From NCBI GenBank assembly GCA_905160935.1, contig CAJHZI010000743.1, forward strand, positions 1,010,001-1,074,000: a DNA stretch of 64,000 bases. The letters run 5' to 3'. This document shows, in pieces, positions 1-10,625 of this stretch. A program made the translations under genes and the position numbers. The number at the start of each line of letters is the position of its first letter. Position 1 is the first letter of the stretch. The notes beneath the pieces were generated by a model that had not been told where the DNA came from, did no database searches, and saw nothing but the letters and a program-made list of their open reading frames with translations. Source of the DNA: Enchytraeus crypticus. Taxonomy: Eukaryota > Annelida > Clitellata > Enchytraeida > Enchytraeidae.

Positions 1-596
1 AAATGACTAGCAAGTTCCTTGAATATTTAGCTTCATAATCATAATCTCATAAAATTTTATAGTATTTTCTTGCTATCGTGTAATCTCGTAGATAAAAATA
101 TAACATTTTCACTTAATCAGTCGATCATTAGCTAACGCTTAAACAACATGGTGAAATAGCATCATCATCATCTTCATGGTGAAAAGTAGCTGTCATCTAT
201 TTTAATTAACAGTATTAGCAGTATTAATTTTTTGTTTTGGTGATAGATTTCTTGTTTTTATTTTCGTAGATTTTTCTTAGTTTTTTTGAATCTTTGTAGT
301 TAGATTGCCATATTTTATTATATTTAGTATGTTGACCGTTAGCTATTATGCTAGAAAAGTAATCTGACGTAGCATTTTAATATGTTGAAGCGACACTACC
401 TTGTCTATACCAAGCTATGTCAAGCACATTTAGATTTTGCTAATACATTTAAGCAATTTAAGCAATATATTTTCTTAATTTAATCTACATTTGTGTCTTT
501 AAATTAACATCTTTTTTAATATATCTCTTTGTTCCAATGCAACCAATCTCATGCGCAACCATGTTGTGCAAGGCTGTTTTCATAATAAAACAAAAT

Positions 597-614
597 AATA
601 ATAATAATAATAAT

Positions 615-645
<31 letters not shown>
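597..645. repeat. (AAT)n microsatellite
   Basis: About 15 imperfect units of ATA/AAT, with single-base interruptions. Confidence 0.9.
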
Positions 646-682
646 GTAAATTTAGCTGTTTAACTGCAATGAATGTGAAACG

Positions 683-845
683 ATGATAGAGTCGGGCTTA
701 AGCAAATAGTGGACTCATGGGTATCGAGCGGATCCGTAGAGCACACGGAAGGTAAGTTCAAATCTCAACCACGTCTCGCTGCGTGGAAGCCTGCGGTCTG
801 CTACGGGCATGGGATTGTATTAACGCATGACTTCATTTGCTCGAG
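683..845 (+). repeat. Possible tRNA-derived SINE fragment
   Basis: TGGACTCATGGG followed about 45 bp later by AAGTTCAAATCTC resembles degenerate A and B boxes of a polymerase III promoter; the block is more GC-rich than its flanks. No second copy was recognised in the window, so this is weak. Confidence 0.3.
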
Positions 846-1317
846 AATAAAAAATCTTAACGAACCCTGTGCTCTCTTTTGTATGTTTCGTTATATAACT
901 ATTTTCCTTTGAAAATTTCGCGTTAAACAACGCTTAGAGTATTTTGATGTAAAATATTAGAGATTTTCCAATAAACTTTGTCATATTAACTTTTCACTGA
1001 TCAACCTATTTTAAGTGCTTATAGCTAAATGGTAATTTTTAAAAGGCAAATTTCAATTTCTTTATAAAGGTGCTACAGCTTAATAATAATTTTGTAGTTT
1101 CTAAGTTAACTATAAAAACTAAAATATAATGATATATATTTTATTTTTAAGTTTGTTTAGCTCAATTGTATTGCACGTACTCTTAAAACTTATATTTAAC
1201 CGTTTAGAAATTTCTGAAATGATTAAAAAATTATTTGTGTCGTCCATATCACATCTGAAAGACATCAATGCTTATTGTAATTCTTAACAAAAACCTGCAT
1301 AGGCCTAGTAGTGGAAA

Positions 1318-1640
1318 CAGTATGGGCAGGATTTAGCGTACTTGATTTAACAGTGTCAATAAACGAAGCTAAGCTACGTCGGGCGCAGTTAGTATATAAT
1401 AAGGTGACTACTCTAGAAAATCGAGAGTCGACAGCTTCGAATGAAAAATCTGGAGGCTGTTGGAAGGTTATACTTAAATCCGCGCCTGCTGCAATCGATG
1501 CGCCAACAAAAAAGTCATCCATTACTAATAACCATGGAAAGGAGAGGAGGAAAAAAGGATAACTAAAGAAACAGAAACTAACCAAGTAGCAAATAGCACA
1601 TGCGGTAATATGTTTAACCATACTACCAAATAGGTACAAT
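1318..1640 (+). repeat. 5S-rRNA-like SINE, copy 1
   Basis: The segment ACGAAGCTAAGCTACGTCGG then GTTAGTA and GGTGACTAC-x-CT-x-GAAAA follows 5S rRNA from about nt 40 to 105. Upstream GATTTAGCGTACTTG resembles a tRNA D-arm/A box. The downstream body (CTTAAATCCGCGCC, ATTACTAATAACCATGGAAA) is shared with the copies at 20618, 21437 and 27127. Confidence 0.75.
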
Positions 1641-3296
1641 AATAGCAAGTATAATATTAACACGACAAGGTGAATTAAGTAGATTTAAATTTAAAGTTGA
1701 ATTAAGTGAATTTGAATTGTGTCTTCAGGCTTGGTCTACGACAAATCGTAGATCAGATAGTTCACACTCAGGATCAGAGATCCCATCAAAGTCAGTATAA
1801 ATATGCGACAGGTTGGAATAACATACTAGCACGGCTGATGCTACGTGTAGATCTTGCCACAAATGATTACAATCAATTTTACTCTTAACATTATTCGCAA
1901 TATCGATAGCGAACCGAGTCAGAATTTGATTTCTTTGAGATTTCAAGATTTTTGCGATTTGCTACATCTGATTGATTTTGCACGTTTTGGTAATTCGTTA
2001 AAGTCGTCTTGTCGATCAATATAAAAATTGATTAATATCGAATAAGAAATAGTAAATTATATTTATTGAACTTTTGAATCAATATGGCTTGTAAATTGAC
2101 TAATTTTAATTGCTATTGGAATGGTAGACTGGTATTGGAATGGTAATGAATATATATGAGCGAAAAGAATGTTTTATTAAATTTTAATAACTCGGACAAT
2201 TTCCGGGATGATTTCTTAATAACTTTTAGCCGATTTCATTATTATAAATCTAAAGAGTTCGTCGATATGTTCGGATATGTTATAACCGTTACTATACCTG
2301 CTAATTTAAATTTAAGTTTGTGAACAAGAGTGAACAAGAATTTAGCTACTTCAGTAAACGCTAAGCTAATTTGCAATGCAACGAGAGGTTAATTTCCATT
2401 TTATCAACCAACAATGGTAACATGCAGATAAGTCAGGAAGCGGCTGTTCCTTCCCGTTATAAATCCGTTAGATTTAATGGTCGAATATTCTGCTTTCGCT
2501 GTTCATTTATTTTCGCGATTTTCTATTGCATGATTTAGATTTTATTTGCAGCTCATTTGATCGTAGTTGTAGTTAACTTTAAATCCGAACCAAATTTTTT
2601 CGTTTTGTATAGAATTTCCCATTATTTTTCTTTTGCCATTTCCGATTCTAAAAGCCCATCAAATTTTCACTTTAATATTTTGAAGTCCCATTTCTGAGTA
2701 AAAATGCTCAAGCTATAACAGAACCCCGCAGAAGTGTGTTCACAGAGCTACCGATGTTATCTTGATTTGAGTTCATACTGAACGGCATTGTGCTTGAAAT
2801 TTAATCGATTAATTAAGCCTATGCTATTGAACGTGGACCAGCAACTTTGGCATACTGCTGTTTTAATTAAGAAATTTGCACTGTTTTGAACTCCCTTTCG
2901 GAGTGGGATTGGCGTATGCATGCTTATTTGGGTAGTTCTGAATGAAACAGCCTATTAAGATTGGGGTATCCCTTAAAGCATCTTTGGGATTGTACTTACA
3001 CTTTAAATTCAGAAAGATTGTTTATTGCAATTTATTTAGAGTCTAAGATATAGGCCTATTGGTTGCTTAGTAAAAGCTTGTTGCCTATTGGTTACCTCCT
3101 CTTGATGTTATTTGCTTCTGCTCAAAAACATTTCTCATTCTTTATTGAACATTATGATATTGATGCGCGAGTCTAATTACAATAAACTATACAAATTTCG
3201 TATATGTAGAATTATTAATAAGTTCTAATATTTACTTGGAATGATTTCTAAGGCTGAGGATTCGTCTTAAGGAACATATTGCTGATTTGTTAACAA
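1641..3296. other. Intron of filament gene without recognisable features
   Basis: AT-rich sequence between the first 5S-SINE and the 13-bp satellite. The open frames here are short and show no domain motif. Confidence 0.6.
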
Positions 3297-3608
3297 TCTA
3301 TATATTTAATCTATATACTTAATCTATATACTTAATCTATATACTTAATCTATATACTTAATCTATATACTTAATCTATATATTTAATCTATATACTTAA
3401 TCTATATACTTAATCTATATACTTAATCTATATACTTAATCTATATACTTAATCTATATATTTAATCTATATACTTAATCTATATACTTAATCTATATAC
3501 TTAATCTATATATTTAATCTATATACTTAATCTATATACTTAATCTATATATTTAATCTATATACTTAATCTATATACTTAATCTATATACTTAATCTAT
3601 ATACTTAA
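3297..3608. repeat. 13-bp satellite array, 24 units
   Basis: Twenty-four nearly perfect units of TCTATATACTTAA (C type) or TCTATATATTTAA (T type). Order of types: T, 5C, T, 5C, T, 3C, T, 2C, T, 4C. All differences are at one base, so the array is young or homogenised. Confidence 0.97.
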
Positions 3609-3753
3609 TATCTATTAGCAATTATTGTATTATAATACACTTAATAAGCATAGCTGAGTGCTTCTAATTGTTTAATGTTTTCGAGTAGGCCTATGTCATG
3701 CAAACGCATCTTTATACCTACAACAATATATGCGGTAAAATAAGAAAAATACC

Positions 3754-4095
3754 CGTTTAGTGCTCGGGTGTGGTTGGACAACTGTAGAATAGAGAAACCA
3801 CAAACAATCTGCCGCGTGTACGTAAGAGGCGACTAAAGGCAGGAGCTGAGGATGGCACGAGGGGACCCATCTCACCATGAAATATTTTCCCCCAGGATTA
3901 AATGGTAATTAATCCACCTAACTGAGGAAGGCAACGGGAAACCACCTAAGAAGCCATATTTTTCCCAAGCTATAGCCTACATAAGGTATGGGTAAGGCAT
4001 AGACTTTGTGAAGGGATTAACTTGTTGATCTAAGGAGTGGTCTTATGGAGCGAGAAAGCAGACTTTAAGTATGAATATGTACCTTGAACTACACA
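3754..4095 (+). repeat. R1 short interspersed element
   Basis: It contains the R1 core CGTAAGAGGCGACTAAAG, then GAGGAAGGCAACGGGAAACC, and ends GAATATGTACCTTGAAC. Other copies lie at 7749, 41797 and, inverted, at 37784, 42920, 47282 and 57776. The 3' end runs into a fold-back. Confidence 0.8.
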
Positions 4096-4166
4096 GCATG
4101 TATACTGTATATCTTCTTCAGTGCACTGCCAAGTGCACTGAAGAAGAAGATATACAGTATACATGC
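4096..4166. repeat. Fold-back inverted repeat at the end of an R1 copy
   Basis: Arms at 4096-4127 and 4132-4166 (about 32 bp, a 3-base length difference in a GAA run) flank a 4-bp spacer. The arm contains AGTGCACTGAAGAAG, related to the GCAGTGCACTAAGAGAG tail of the RTE-type LINE. Confidence 0.85.
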
Positions 4167-4183
4167 ATATATATAATTATATA

Positions 4184-4185
<2 letters not shown>

Positions 4186-4231
<46 letters not shown>
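4186..4231. repeat. (TA)n microsatellite
   Basis: Alternating TA, about 20 units, just upstream of filament exon a. Confidence 0.95.
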
Positions 4232-4232
<1 letters not shown>

Positions 4233-4276
4233 TGGTCGCAGTTTAATTAAATATTAAACATTTATAAATTCCACAG

Positions 4277-4419
4277 ACTCGGCCCTCAGAGTGAGTCAGG
4301 TGGTGAAGGGGGAGATGTCTGCTAAGACGACCTACCAGAGGAGCGCTAAGGGCCCCGTCTCCATCGCCGAGTGCTCGTCTGATGGGAAGTTCATTGTCAT
4401 CGAGAACACAGGAAGAAAG
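4277..4419 (+). CDS. Filament gene exon a: start of lamin tail domain
   Basis: The acceptor ccacag ends at 4276 and the donor AAG|gtgcgc follows 4419. The 143 nt begin with two bases completing a split codon, then 47 codons ending in ENTGRK. GC content and codon use are clearly higher than in the flanks. The conserved run SSDGKFIVIENTG is the hallmark of the first lamin-tail beta strands. Confidence 0.88.
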
Positions 4420-7121
4420 GTGCGCAAAATAGCGACAGTTGTTTAGTCCAGAAAGCCTTTAGAAGGTTTTCTTGTACAGTTTAGGTAATGAAATGAATTT
4501 TAAATCGTAAGTTTAAAGTTGATGCAAACGTTTTATTTTCCGAACACTCCTGCTTGACTTAGTCAATGGAGTAATTATTTCTGACAGTTACTATTATTTA
4601 ATTGTCACTGTTAACGTCAATACGTTGAAATATGAATCTGTGGGCTTCTTCATACTATAATGTTTCGACGAGCCGAAGTTTTAATGCCGTTCCCTTTAAT
4701 ATTTTTATAATATACCGCAAACACGCTTATCGTTCGTGACAACAAATATCAAATAGATAAAACTAAATGAAGGAGAATCGTTAATAATAGTTATATATGA
4801 ATGCGTAAATAGTAGCTATATTGCTATAATGTAGTTGTTATAGTAATTAATAGTAGTTTTATTAGTTAATAGTAGCTATAGCCTATATGTTATCATTATC
4901 GAAAGCATTTAACAATTTTTCAGGAGGAACCGTTGGGTGGCTGGAAAATAAAGAGAAACATCGACGGACATGATAGAGCTGAGTACACTCTGGATCATAA
5001 CTGTTCCCTAAGACCTGGTGGAAAGATAAAGGTAAGCTACTAACTGTGTTCCCTAAGATCTGGTGGAAAGATTAAGGTAAGCAACACACTCTGTTCCCTA
5101 AGACCTGGTGGAAAGATAAAGGTAAGCTACTAACTGTGTTCCCTGAGACCTGGAGCAAAGATTAAGGTAAGTTTCTCACTATGTTCCCTAAGACCTCGTG
5201 AAAAGATAGAGGTAAGCTATTCACTATGTTCCCCTTATATTATCTTCTAACTTCCCATACTCGATCTTTTCCTAACCTTCTCCCTCTCTTTCTTCTATTG
5301 CCTATTTTAGTAAATCTTTCGCTCTCAGATCATAACCTATCAAATACTTTTTTCTATTCCTTGGCATATTTCTGTTGCCTACTTATACGAACTCTTTAAT
5401 GATATGACATATTTCTATGATTTTTAATAATAATAATAATAATAAAGGTTTAACGTCCATTTCCTCATCCAGGGATGATGTCAGGAACGTCCCCGACAGC
5501 ACACATCACTACAGATTAATTCACCCCGACCAATTTGCGAAAGAAATGTGCTGAGGAGAAGTAAGGTCCTAAACGAAAGCCAGTCCGGTGATCAAAAAAT
5601 GGTCAAGGTAGATTGATTATGTCTATGGTGGGAAAAGGTAAGTTTTAAGCTTGCTAGAGAATGTTGAAAGAGAAAAATAAGAGCGAAGATTAGCAGATAA
5701 AGAGTTCCAGATTGTGGGTGCTGCGTAAAAAAATGAACGTCTGTCCAATGACGTGAGCATATTTGGAACTGAGAGAAGATTGGCATCGGTGGAGCGAAGT
5801 GTACGTGAGGGACGATAGGGAAGAAGAATTTCAGATAAGTAAGAAGGCTTGCCAAATCGCAGAGTTTTGAAAGTTAATAGAGCAATTTTATATTTTATGC
5901 GTTGATTAACAGGGAGCCAATGAAGACTGCAAAGTAGAGAAAGAGAGCGAAATTGAAGTCGAGAGGACTTACAAACAACACGTGCAAGAGAATTTTGGAA
6001 GTGCTGCAAACGACTGAGAGAAGTAGTCAACCCATGTAATAATGAATTACAGTAGTCGAGCTTTGAATGAACTGTAGAATTAGCAAGGATAGTGGCTGAA
6101 TTTCTAGTAAGGGATGGACGTATTTGCCTAATCTAACGAAACTGAAAGAAAGAAGCGCGACAAACAGAAGAGATATGGGATTTAAAGTCAAGGTTTTCAT
6201 CAAATATGACTCCAAGGTTTTTGGCGGATCGAGAAGGCGAAAGAGCAAGATTCTGAAAATTAACAGAGCTATAGGTAATTTTACTTCTTTGCAAAGGAGT
6301 GTCAATTAAAAGGTATTCAGTTTTGGAAGGATTAACAGCAAGACGGTTAGCACAAAACCAGGAATAAACCTTGTCTAGAATGGATGAGAGATGAGCCAGT
6401 TTTTGATCAGAATCATGATTAGAAAAGGAAATATATAGTTGTGTGTCGTCTGCATAGAAATGAAAATTTATGGAGGACTGAGCAAGCAGGTAGCTAAGAG
6501 GAGTGATATATAAAGAGAAGAGCAATGGACCTAACACTGAACCTTGAGGAACACCGCGTAGGAGGGGTAGTTCAGAAGAGCGATTTTGACCAATAACAAC
6601 AGATTGTGTGCGACATGAGAGATATGATGCGAGAAGGGAAAAAGCAGAATCCAAAACAAGATTTAAGCCAAAACAAGATTTAAGCCTATTTATTAGGATA
6701 CCATGGTCAATTGTATCAAAGGCAACAGAGAGATCTAGAAGGACCAAGGCAGAAACCTGTTTACTACTCATGGCCATGCTAAGATCATTATGTATACGAA
6801 GAAGAGCGGTTTCAGTAGAATGGAGTTTTCTATAGGCAGATTGATAATGAGAGAGAGAAGGGAAAGATGAGTGCATAAACGGGTATAAATTACCTTTTCA
6901 AGAAGTTTAGAGATGAAGTTAAGATTGAAAATAGGACGGTAACTGGAAAGATCATCTCTTGGTAGAGAAGGCTTTTTTAGCAAAGGAGATACAACTGCTT
7001 GTTTGAAGGAGATACCTTCTGAGAGTGAGAGGTTGATTAAGTAAGTAATTTTAAGATGTATCTATTTGTACTGCATATATATAGTATATATATTATATAT
7101 ATATATATATATATACGTTAT

Positions 7122-7184
<63 letters not shown>

Positions 7185-9108
7185 GATTTGGGCCCAGGGC
7201 TCGAAGCCCATCAGTGCCCCTGCCTCAGACATCGAGTCTGATCAGCCGTCCTGGGGAGTGGGCGCCAACATCAAGACCACCATGATCAACCAGAGTGGAG
7301 AGGTTTGTTCATTTATTCATTCATTCATTCATTAATTGATTCATTGATTCGCTTGAGTTAAAAGAATGTTATTTGAGCGTAGTTGTTCCCCTTCTAATTG
7401 TAGAAGTTTTGCTAGCTCGCTCATTAACGAGGACTGAACTCGTCAATTCAAATAGCTAATTGCGAATTGCATTATATTAATCTCTGAAAGCTAAAAAAGC
7501 TAAGATTAACTTCAGTTTCCTCACTCGAAAGCGATGTCAGTGACGGACGAGCTAAGGATTTGAACCCCGCACATAGGCCTACTGATGCGCGGTCGAATAT
7601 CTAACCGACATCGCCACTAGCTCCAGCCTACCAGTCTATCAGTGCTGTTTGCGTTACAGTATTTTAGTATTTGCTGGCTTACGAGACAAATACAATAAAT
7701 ATATTATATAAGAAATTAATTTATTTATTAAGCGTAATAAGGATATCGTCTGTGTTGTATCCGGGACGTTGGAGAATAGACCAGTCGAGAAACTACACAT
7801 GTTGTAAGAGGGGACTGAGCAAGAACTGAGCAAGGCAATGGTAAACCACCTCAGAAGCCAGATTATTCCTAATCAGTGGGCTACAAAAATTAAGGAGTGA
7901 ATAAAGTATATCCTTTTGTGAATGAATTTACTAGTCTGTCGATTGGGTGCTGTCTATGGAACGTGACAATCAGTATGAGTAGGAATATGTACCTTGTATC
8001 TGCCACTTGGCAGAACGTTATAGAGAGAGAGAATAGAAATATACATACTGCGTCAAAAAAATTTGACCGCCTACAGAAAATTTTCTATAACTTTGATATC
8101 TGATGTCTCTTTATCATGCAAATTTTACCGATAATACATGATCCCATTCTACATGTATGCAGAAAAATTCGTGATAATATATTTACTACAATTCGAGTTT
8201 CAGATCTCTTTGCGCCATGCCCCTACCTCTTATCGGTTCTCCAAGCAGTTTGTCACCGAATACTCCTGATTAGAGACCTTCATTGATTCTTTGTTTTGGT
8301 AGTAGCAATCATGCGAACTGAAGCGGCAGAAACCCCTAGTACTTGAGATATCTGACGTGTATTACGACTTGTTCCAGGCTTTACTTACTGAGAACCAATG
8401 AGTTCCTCAAAAGCAGCAATATTAGCAGGAATTCTGGCACTTTTGGGCCAGCCACTGCCCGCCTTTCTATCAGTTGCTCTCTCTCTCTCTCTGTGCAATC
8501 TTCCGACAAATACTCTTAATAGTTGACAAGGACCGTCCTTTCAGCGGATAGACTTGCTTTATTCTTTTCACCCCGTTACCTTGCTCATGGAGTATTTGTA
8601 TCCGCAACTTATAGTGACTTATAGTGGTAAACTGCTTGGAGAATGTAAAAGAGGTAGGGGCATGGCGCAAATGGATCTGTAACTCGAAATGTGGTGCATA
8701 TATATTTCCATAAATGTTTCAGCATACATGTAGAATTGGAACATGAATAATCGCTTTAATTTATGTGATAAGGAGACATCAGATACCAAAGTTATAGAAA
8801 ATATTCTGTAGGAGAATCTATGATAGGTTGGCGCATGGCGCAAAAAGATCTGTAACTCGAATTTTTGTGCATATATTTCCATCACTTTTTCAGCATATGT
8901 GTACAATTGGATTATGTATTATTGTTAAAATTTACACGACAAGGAGACATCAGATAACAAATTTATAGAAATATTTCTGTAGGGGGTCAATTTGTTTACA
9001 CGGTCTGTATATATTATTTGAAAATATATTGAACTAAATATTTAATTCTTTGTATTTTTTATGTAGGATCGCGCAACCCATGTGCAGAAGACTATCTACA
9101 CATCTTAA
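4277..9108 (+). CDS. Intermediate filament protein with lamin tail domain, 3' part (4 exons)
   Basis: Four exons (4277-4419, 4924-5031, 7186-7302, 9067-9108) join with AG/GT boundaries into one frame of about 135 codons ending in TAA. The translation matches the C-terminal lamin tail domain of protostome cytoplasmic intermediate filaments: a linker with SALRVSQVVKGE, then beta strands around GPVSIAEC, KFIVIENTG, EPLGGWKIKR and SLRPGGKIKIWA, then SWGVGANIKTTM and the end piece VQKTIYTS. In the family this Ig-like domain follows a coiled-coil rod and helps filament assembly or partner binding in the cytoplasm. No CaaX box is present, which favours a cytoplasmic filament protein over a nuclear lamin. 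The rod exons must lie before position 1. An antisense LINE sits in the third intron of this set's order (5032-7185), and a mariner relic in the last intron. Confidence 0.88.
4924..5031 (+). CDS. Filament gene exon b: central lamin tail domain
   Basis: The acceptor ttttcag ends at 4923 and the donor AAG|gtaagc follows 5031. It gives 36 codons with no split codon at either end. It encodes LGGWKIKRNIDG and SLRPGGKIK, corresponding to the G-W-x-L/I-K-R and L-x-P-G-x-x-V/I strands of lamin tails. Its last ~30 bases plus donor are repeated in tandem immediately downstream (see the 45-bp repeat). Confidence 0.88.
5003..5227 (+). repeat. 45-bp tandem array duplicating an exon end and its splice donor
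   Basis: The word GTTCCC occurs at 5003, 5048, 5093, 5138, 5183 and 5228, an exact 45-bp period over five units. The first unit is the coding end of filament exon b. Each unit ends in a GGTAAG-type donor (5032, then about 5077, 5122, 5167 and 5212). Reading past the first donor meets an in-frame TAA within four codons, so using any downstream copy would truncate the protein. Confidence 0.92.
5424..7050 (-). mobile_element. 5'-truncated LINE (LINE-A) with reverse transcriptase, antisense in filament intron
   Basis: Reading the minus strand from about 7045: SSYRPIFNLNFISKLLEK, YQSAYRKLHSTETALL, LLDLSVAFDTIDHGIL, GVPQGSVLGPLLFSLYI, FHFYADDTQLYISF and, near 5.9-5.6 kb, LHWLPVNQRIKYKIALLTFK: reverse transcriptase and C-terminal region of a CR1/Rex/Jockey-group non-LTR element. 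At least two frame changes occur and the endonuclease end is missing, so it is dead. The 3' end reads TGACATCATCCCTGGATGAGGAAA then GACGTTAAACC and (TTA)n. That tail also ends the S1 SINEs. Confidence 0.92.
7079..7184. repeat. (TA)n microsatellite abutting a splice acceptor
   Basis: About 100 bp of TA with a short interruption near 7110-7130, ending in tgtacag, the acceptor of filament exon c. Confidence 0.95.
7186..7302 (+). CDS. Filament gene exon c: end of lamin tail domain
   Basis: The acceptor tgtacag ends at 7185, directly after a long TA microsatellite that replaces a normal polypyrimidine tract. The donor GAG|gtttgt follows 7302. The 39 codons include KPISAPASDIES and PSWGVGANIKTTM; the SWG-x-G motif is typical of the last strands of the lamin tail. 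Confidence 0.87.
7488..7628 (-). repeat. S1 tRNA-derived SINE
   Basis: On the minus strand: TGGAGCTAGTGGCGATGTCGGTTAGATATTCG (A-box region), GGTTCAAATCC (B box), then the shared tail TGACATCGCTTTCGAGTGAGGAAACTG. Inserted in the last filament intron. Confidence 0.88.
7749..8040 (+). repeat. R1 short interspersed element
   Basis: TGTTGTATCCGGGACG, TGTAAGAGGGGACTGA, AAGGCAATGGTAAACCACCTCAGAAGCC, and the 3' end GAATATGTACCTTG-x-x-x-CTGCCACTTGGCAGAACG with an (AG)n tail. The full-length form is about 290 bp. Confidence 0.82.
8044..9010 (-). mobile_element. Internally deleted Tc1/mariner-type DNA transposon
   Basis: Terminal inverted repeats of about 85 bp: left from 8046 (TTTGACCGCCTACAGAAAA, ATATCTGATGTCTCTTTATC) and right ending near 9008 (GACATCAGATAACAAA, TTTCTGTAGGGGGTCAA), flanked by TA. 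The right end carries the subterminal block twice (about 8640-8820 and 8830-9005). Inside, minus-strand 8470-8650 encodes a helix-turn-helix (LRIQILHEQGNGVKRIKQVY, LSTIKSICRKI) typical of transposase N-termini. A second helix-turn-helix piece follows in another frame near 8400-8290. The DDE/D catalytic part is gone, and an (AG)n run has expanded in the frame. Confidence 0.8.
9067..9108 (+). CDS. Filament gene exon d: C-terminal end and stop
   Basis: The acceptor atgtag ends at 9066. Fourteen codons, ending VQKTIYTS and TAA at 9106-9108, continue the frame of exon c exactly. Short terminal exons with an (E/D)RA-x-H-x-Q motif are usual for protostome filament proteins. Confidence 0.8.
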   Translation, partial: DRATHVQKTIYTS

Positions 9109-9960
9109 CTCCGAGGACTAAATTCGTTATAATGCAGTGCCTTGTCTTGTTGAACTAGTTAAAGCCAATTAAATCATTTTAAATAGTTTATTAACGCAAA
9201 ACTATGAATGAATTAAGTTCCTCCTGCTTTTTATGTCGGCTTGAAGATTTGCTTGTATTTCCACTGATGTCTGTAAAATGTTCGAAATATACTTTTTGCT
9301 ATAGTTGTATAATGAATGTGTAATTTAGAATGGTTTCGATTATAAGCCAAAATCGAATCAAATGGACTCATAATCCGACGAGAGCCAGAAAAATTACCTA
9401 ACCAATCGTGGAAGACGAGAATTTTCTAGCTTTACAATTCTACATAAAGCGAAATTAATTTCGTTGCAAAATAAGCTCTGCTAATTGTCAAAGAACTGGA
9501 TGAGTTGAATAAATAATATTCAGAGACAGCTAATTATATGTATTAAATTTATATACTTCAGCTGCTTAAGCGTTTAACCTTTTCAAAAGAAAACTGTTTC
9601 GGCTGTGTGAATGCCTTTCGCTCGATAATGTTATTACACTATCACCATATCGTGATATCTTTATTCTGAATGCTTTATTTGACTTTATTTTAGAAAAATT
9701 TTCAACTTATGATATTACTACGTTTGTTCCTGATAAGATTCCTTCAGTGATAATCTTGCCTTTTTTATTCTATTATATTCCTTTATTTATTTTGCTTTCG
9801 CTGGCCGAGTTTGTAAATATATGCGAACGTTATATGCAGTGAAATATTGCTTGAGATATGTAGATGGCTTGTAGAACTTTTGTAATTAACATGGAAGTTT
9901 TTAAATAAACGTAGACGTAGATTTGTAGAATTGTGAAAATAAATTGCAATTTTTTTGAGT
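9109..9960 (+). other. Probable 3' UTR of filament gene with candidate poly(A) signals
   Basis: No coding signal follows the stop. AATAAA hexamers lie at 9508-9513 and 9904-9909, with another AAATAAA near 9945. Which is used cannot be told from sequence alone; the first would give a 3' UTR of about 0.4 kb, the later ones about 0.8 kb. Confidence 0.4.
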
Positions 9961-10544
9961 CATTAAAGATTTTGCATAAACTTATTTGTTAGTTTAGTGA
10001 GTAGCAGCTTTTCATAGTAAGCAAGATGTCTTCTATTCTAATTCCTGTTGTAACGGGTCTGACAGCGAGCTTTCCATACCAAACATGGTTTTAGAATACA
10101 CCTTTTTATTTATTAGCAATTATTTGCATATTGAAGTACGTTGGTATTATTCGAATTGATCAGCTTCAATTAGATTATTTTCTTAAGCCATAAATGTTTC
10201 TAAACTGAAACTGTAGATAAAATTACAGTAGACTTACAAATAAAAAGTGTAGAGTATAGTGTAGAGTGTATAGTTCTCTAAAGAACTATAAACTCTAACC
10301 TACAAAGTGTAATTTTATACTGTTTCAAATCTTGCCCGAATGCGGTATCAGCTACGGCTCAGCTCCAGATTCCAGCCTAGCAATACGAACATTATACAAA
10401 CCCTGACCCTATGAGGTGAGTGTTTAACGATTAGAAATCCTGTTAAATAAATTGCTTAACAATTTACCTAATAGGATTTAGAGTCAATTTGAGTTAGTTT
10501 ACTCTTGTGAAATGAGGAAGAGTGCAGTTCGCAAATATCTCAGT

Positions 10545-10625
10545 CTTCCACCTATCATCTAATATCCAAGATTATCACCTACTATCCAAGACTATCACTT
10601 ATTGTCCAAGACTATCATCTATCAA
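10545..10625. repeat. Short tandem repeat, ~20-bp unit
   Basis: About four units of the type ATCCAAGACTATCACCTACT, diverged. Confidence 0.8.

Noticed and set aside
3297-3608. CRISPR-like regular array
   Set aside because: Units are contiguous 13-mers without spacers in a eukaryotic intron; it is a satellite.
1-4276. Rod-domain exons of the filament gene
   Set aside because: No heptad-repeat frame with splice sites was found; these exons are presumed to lie upstream of the window.
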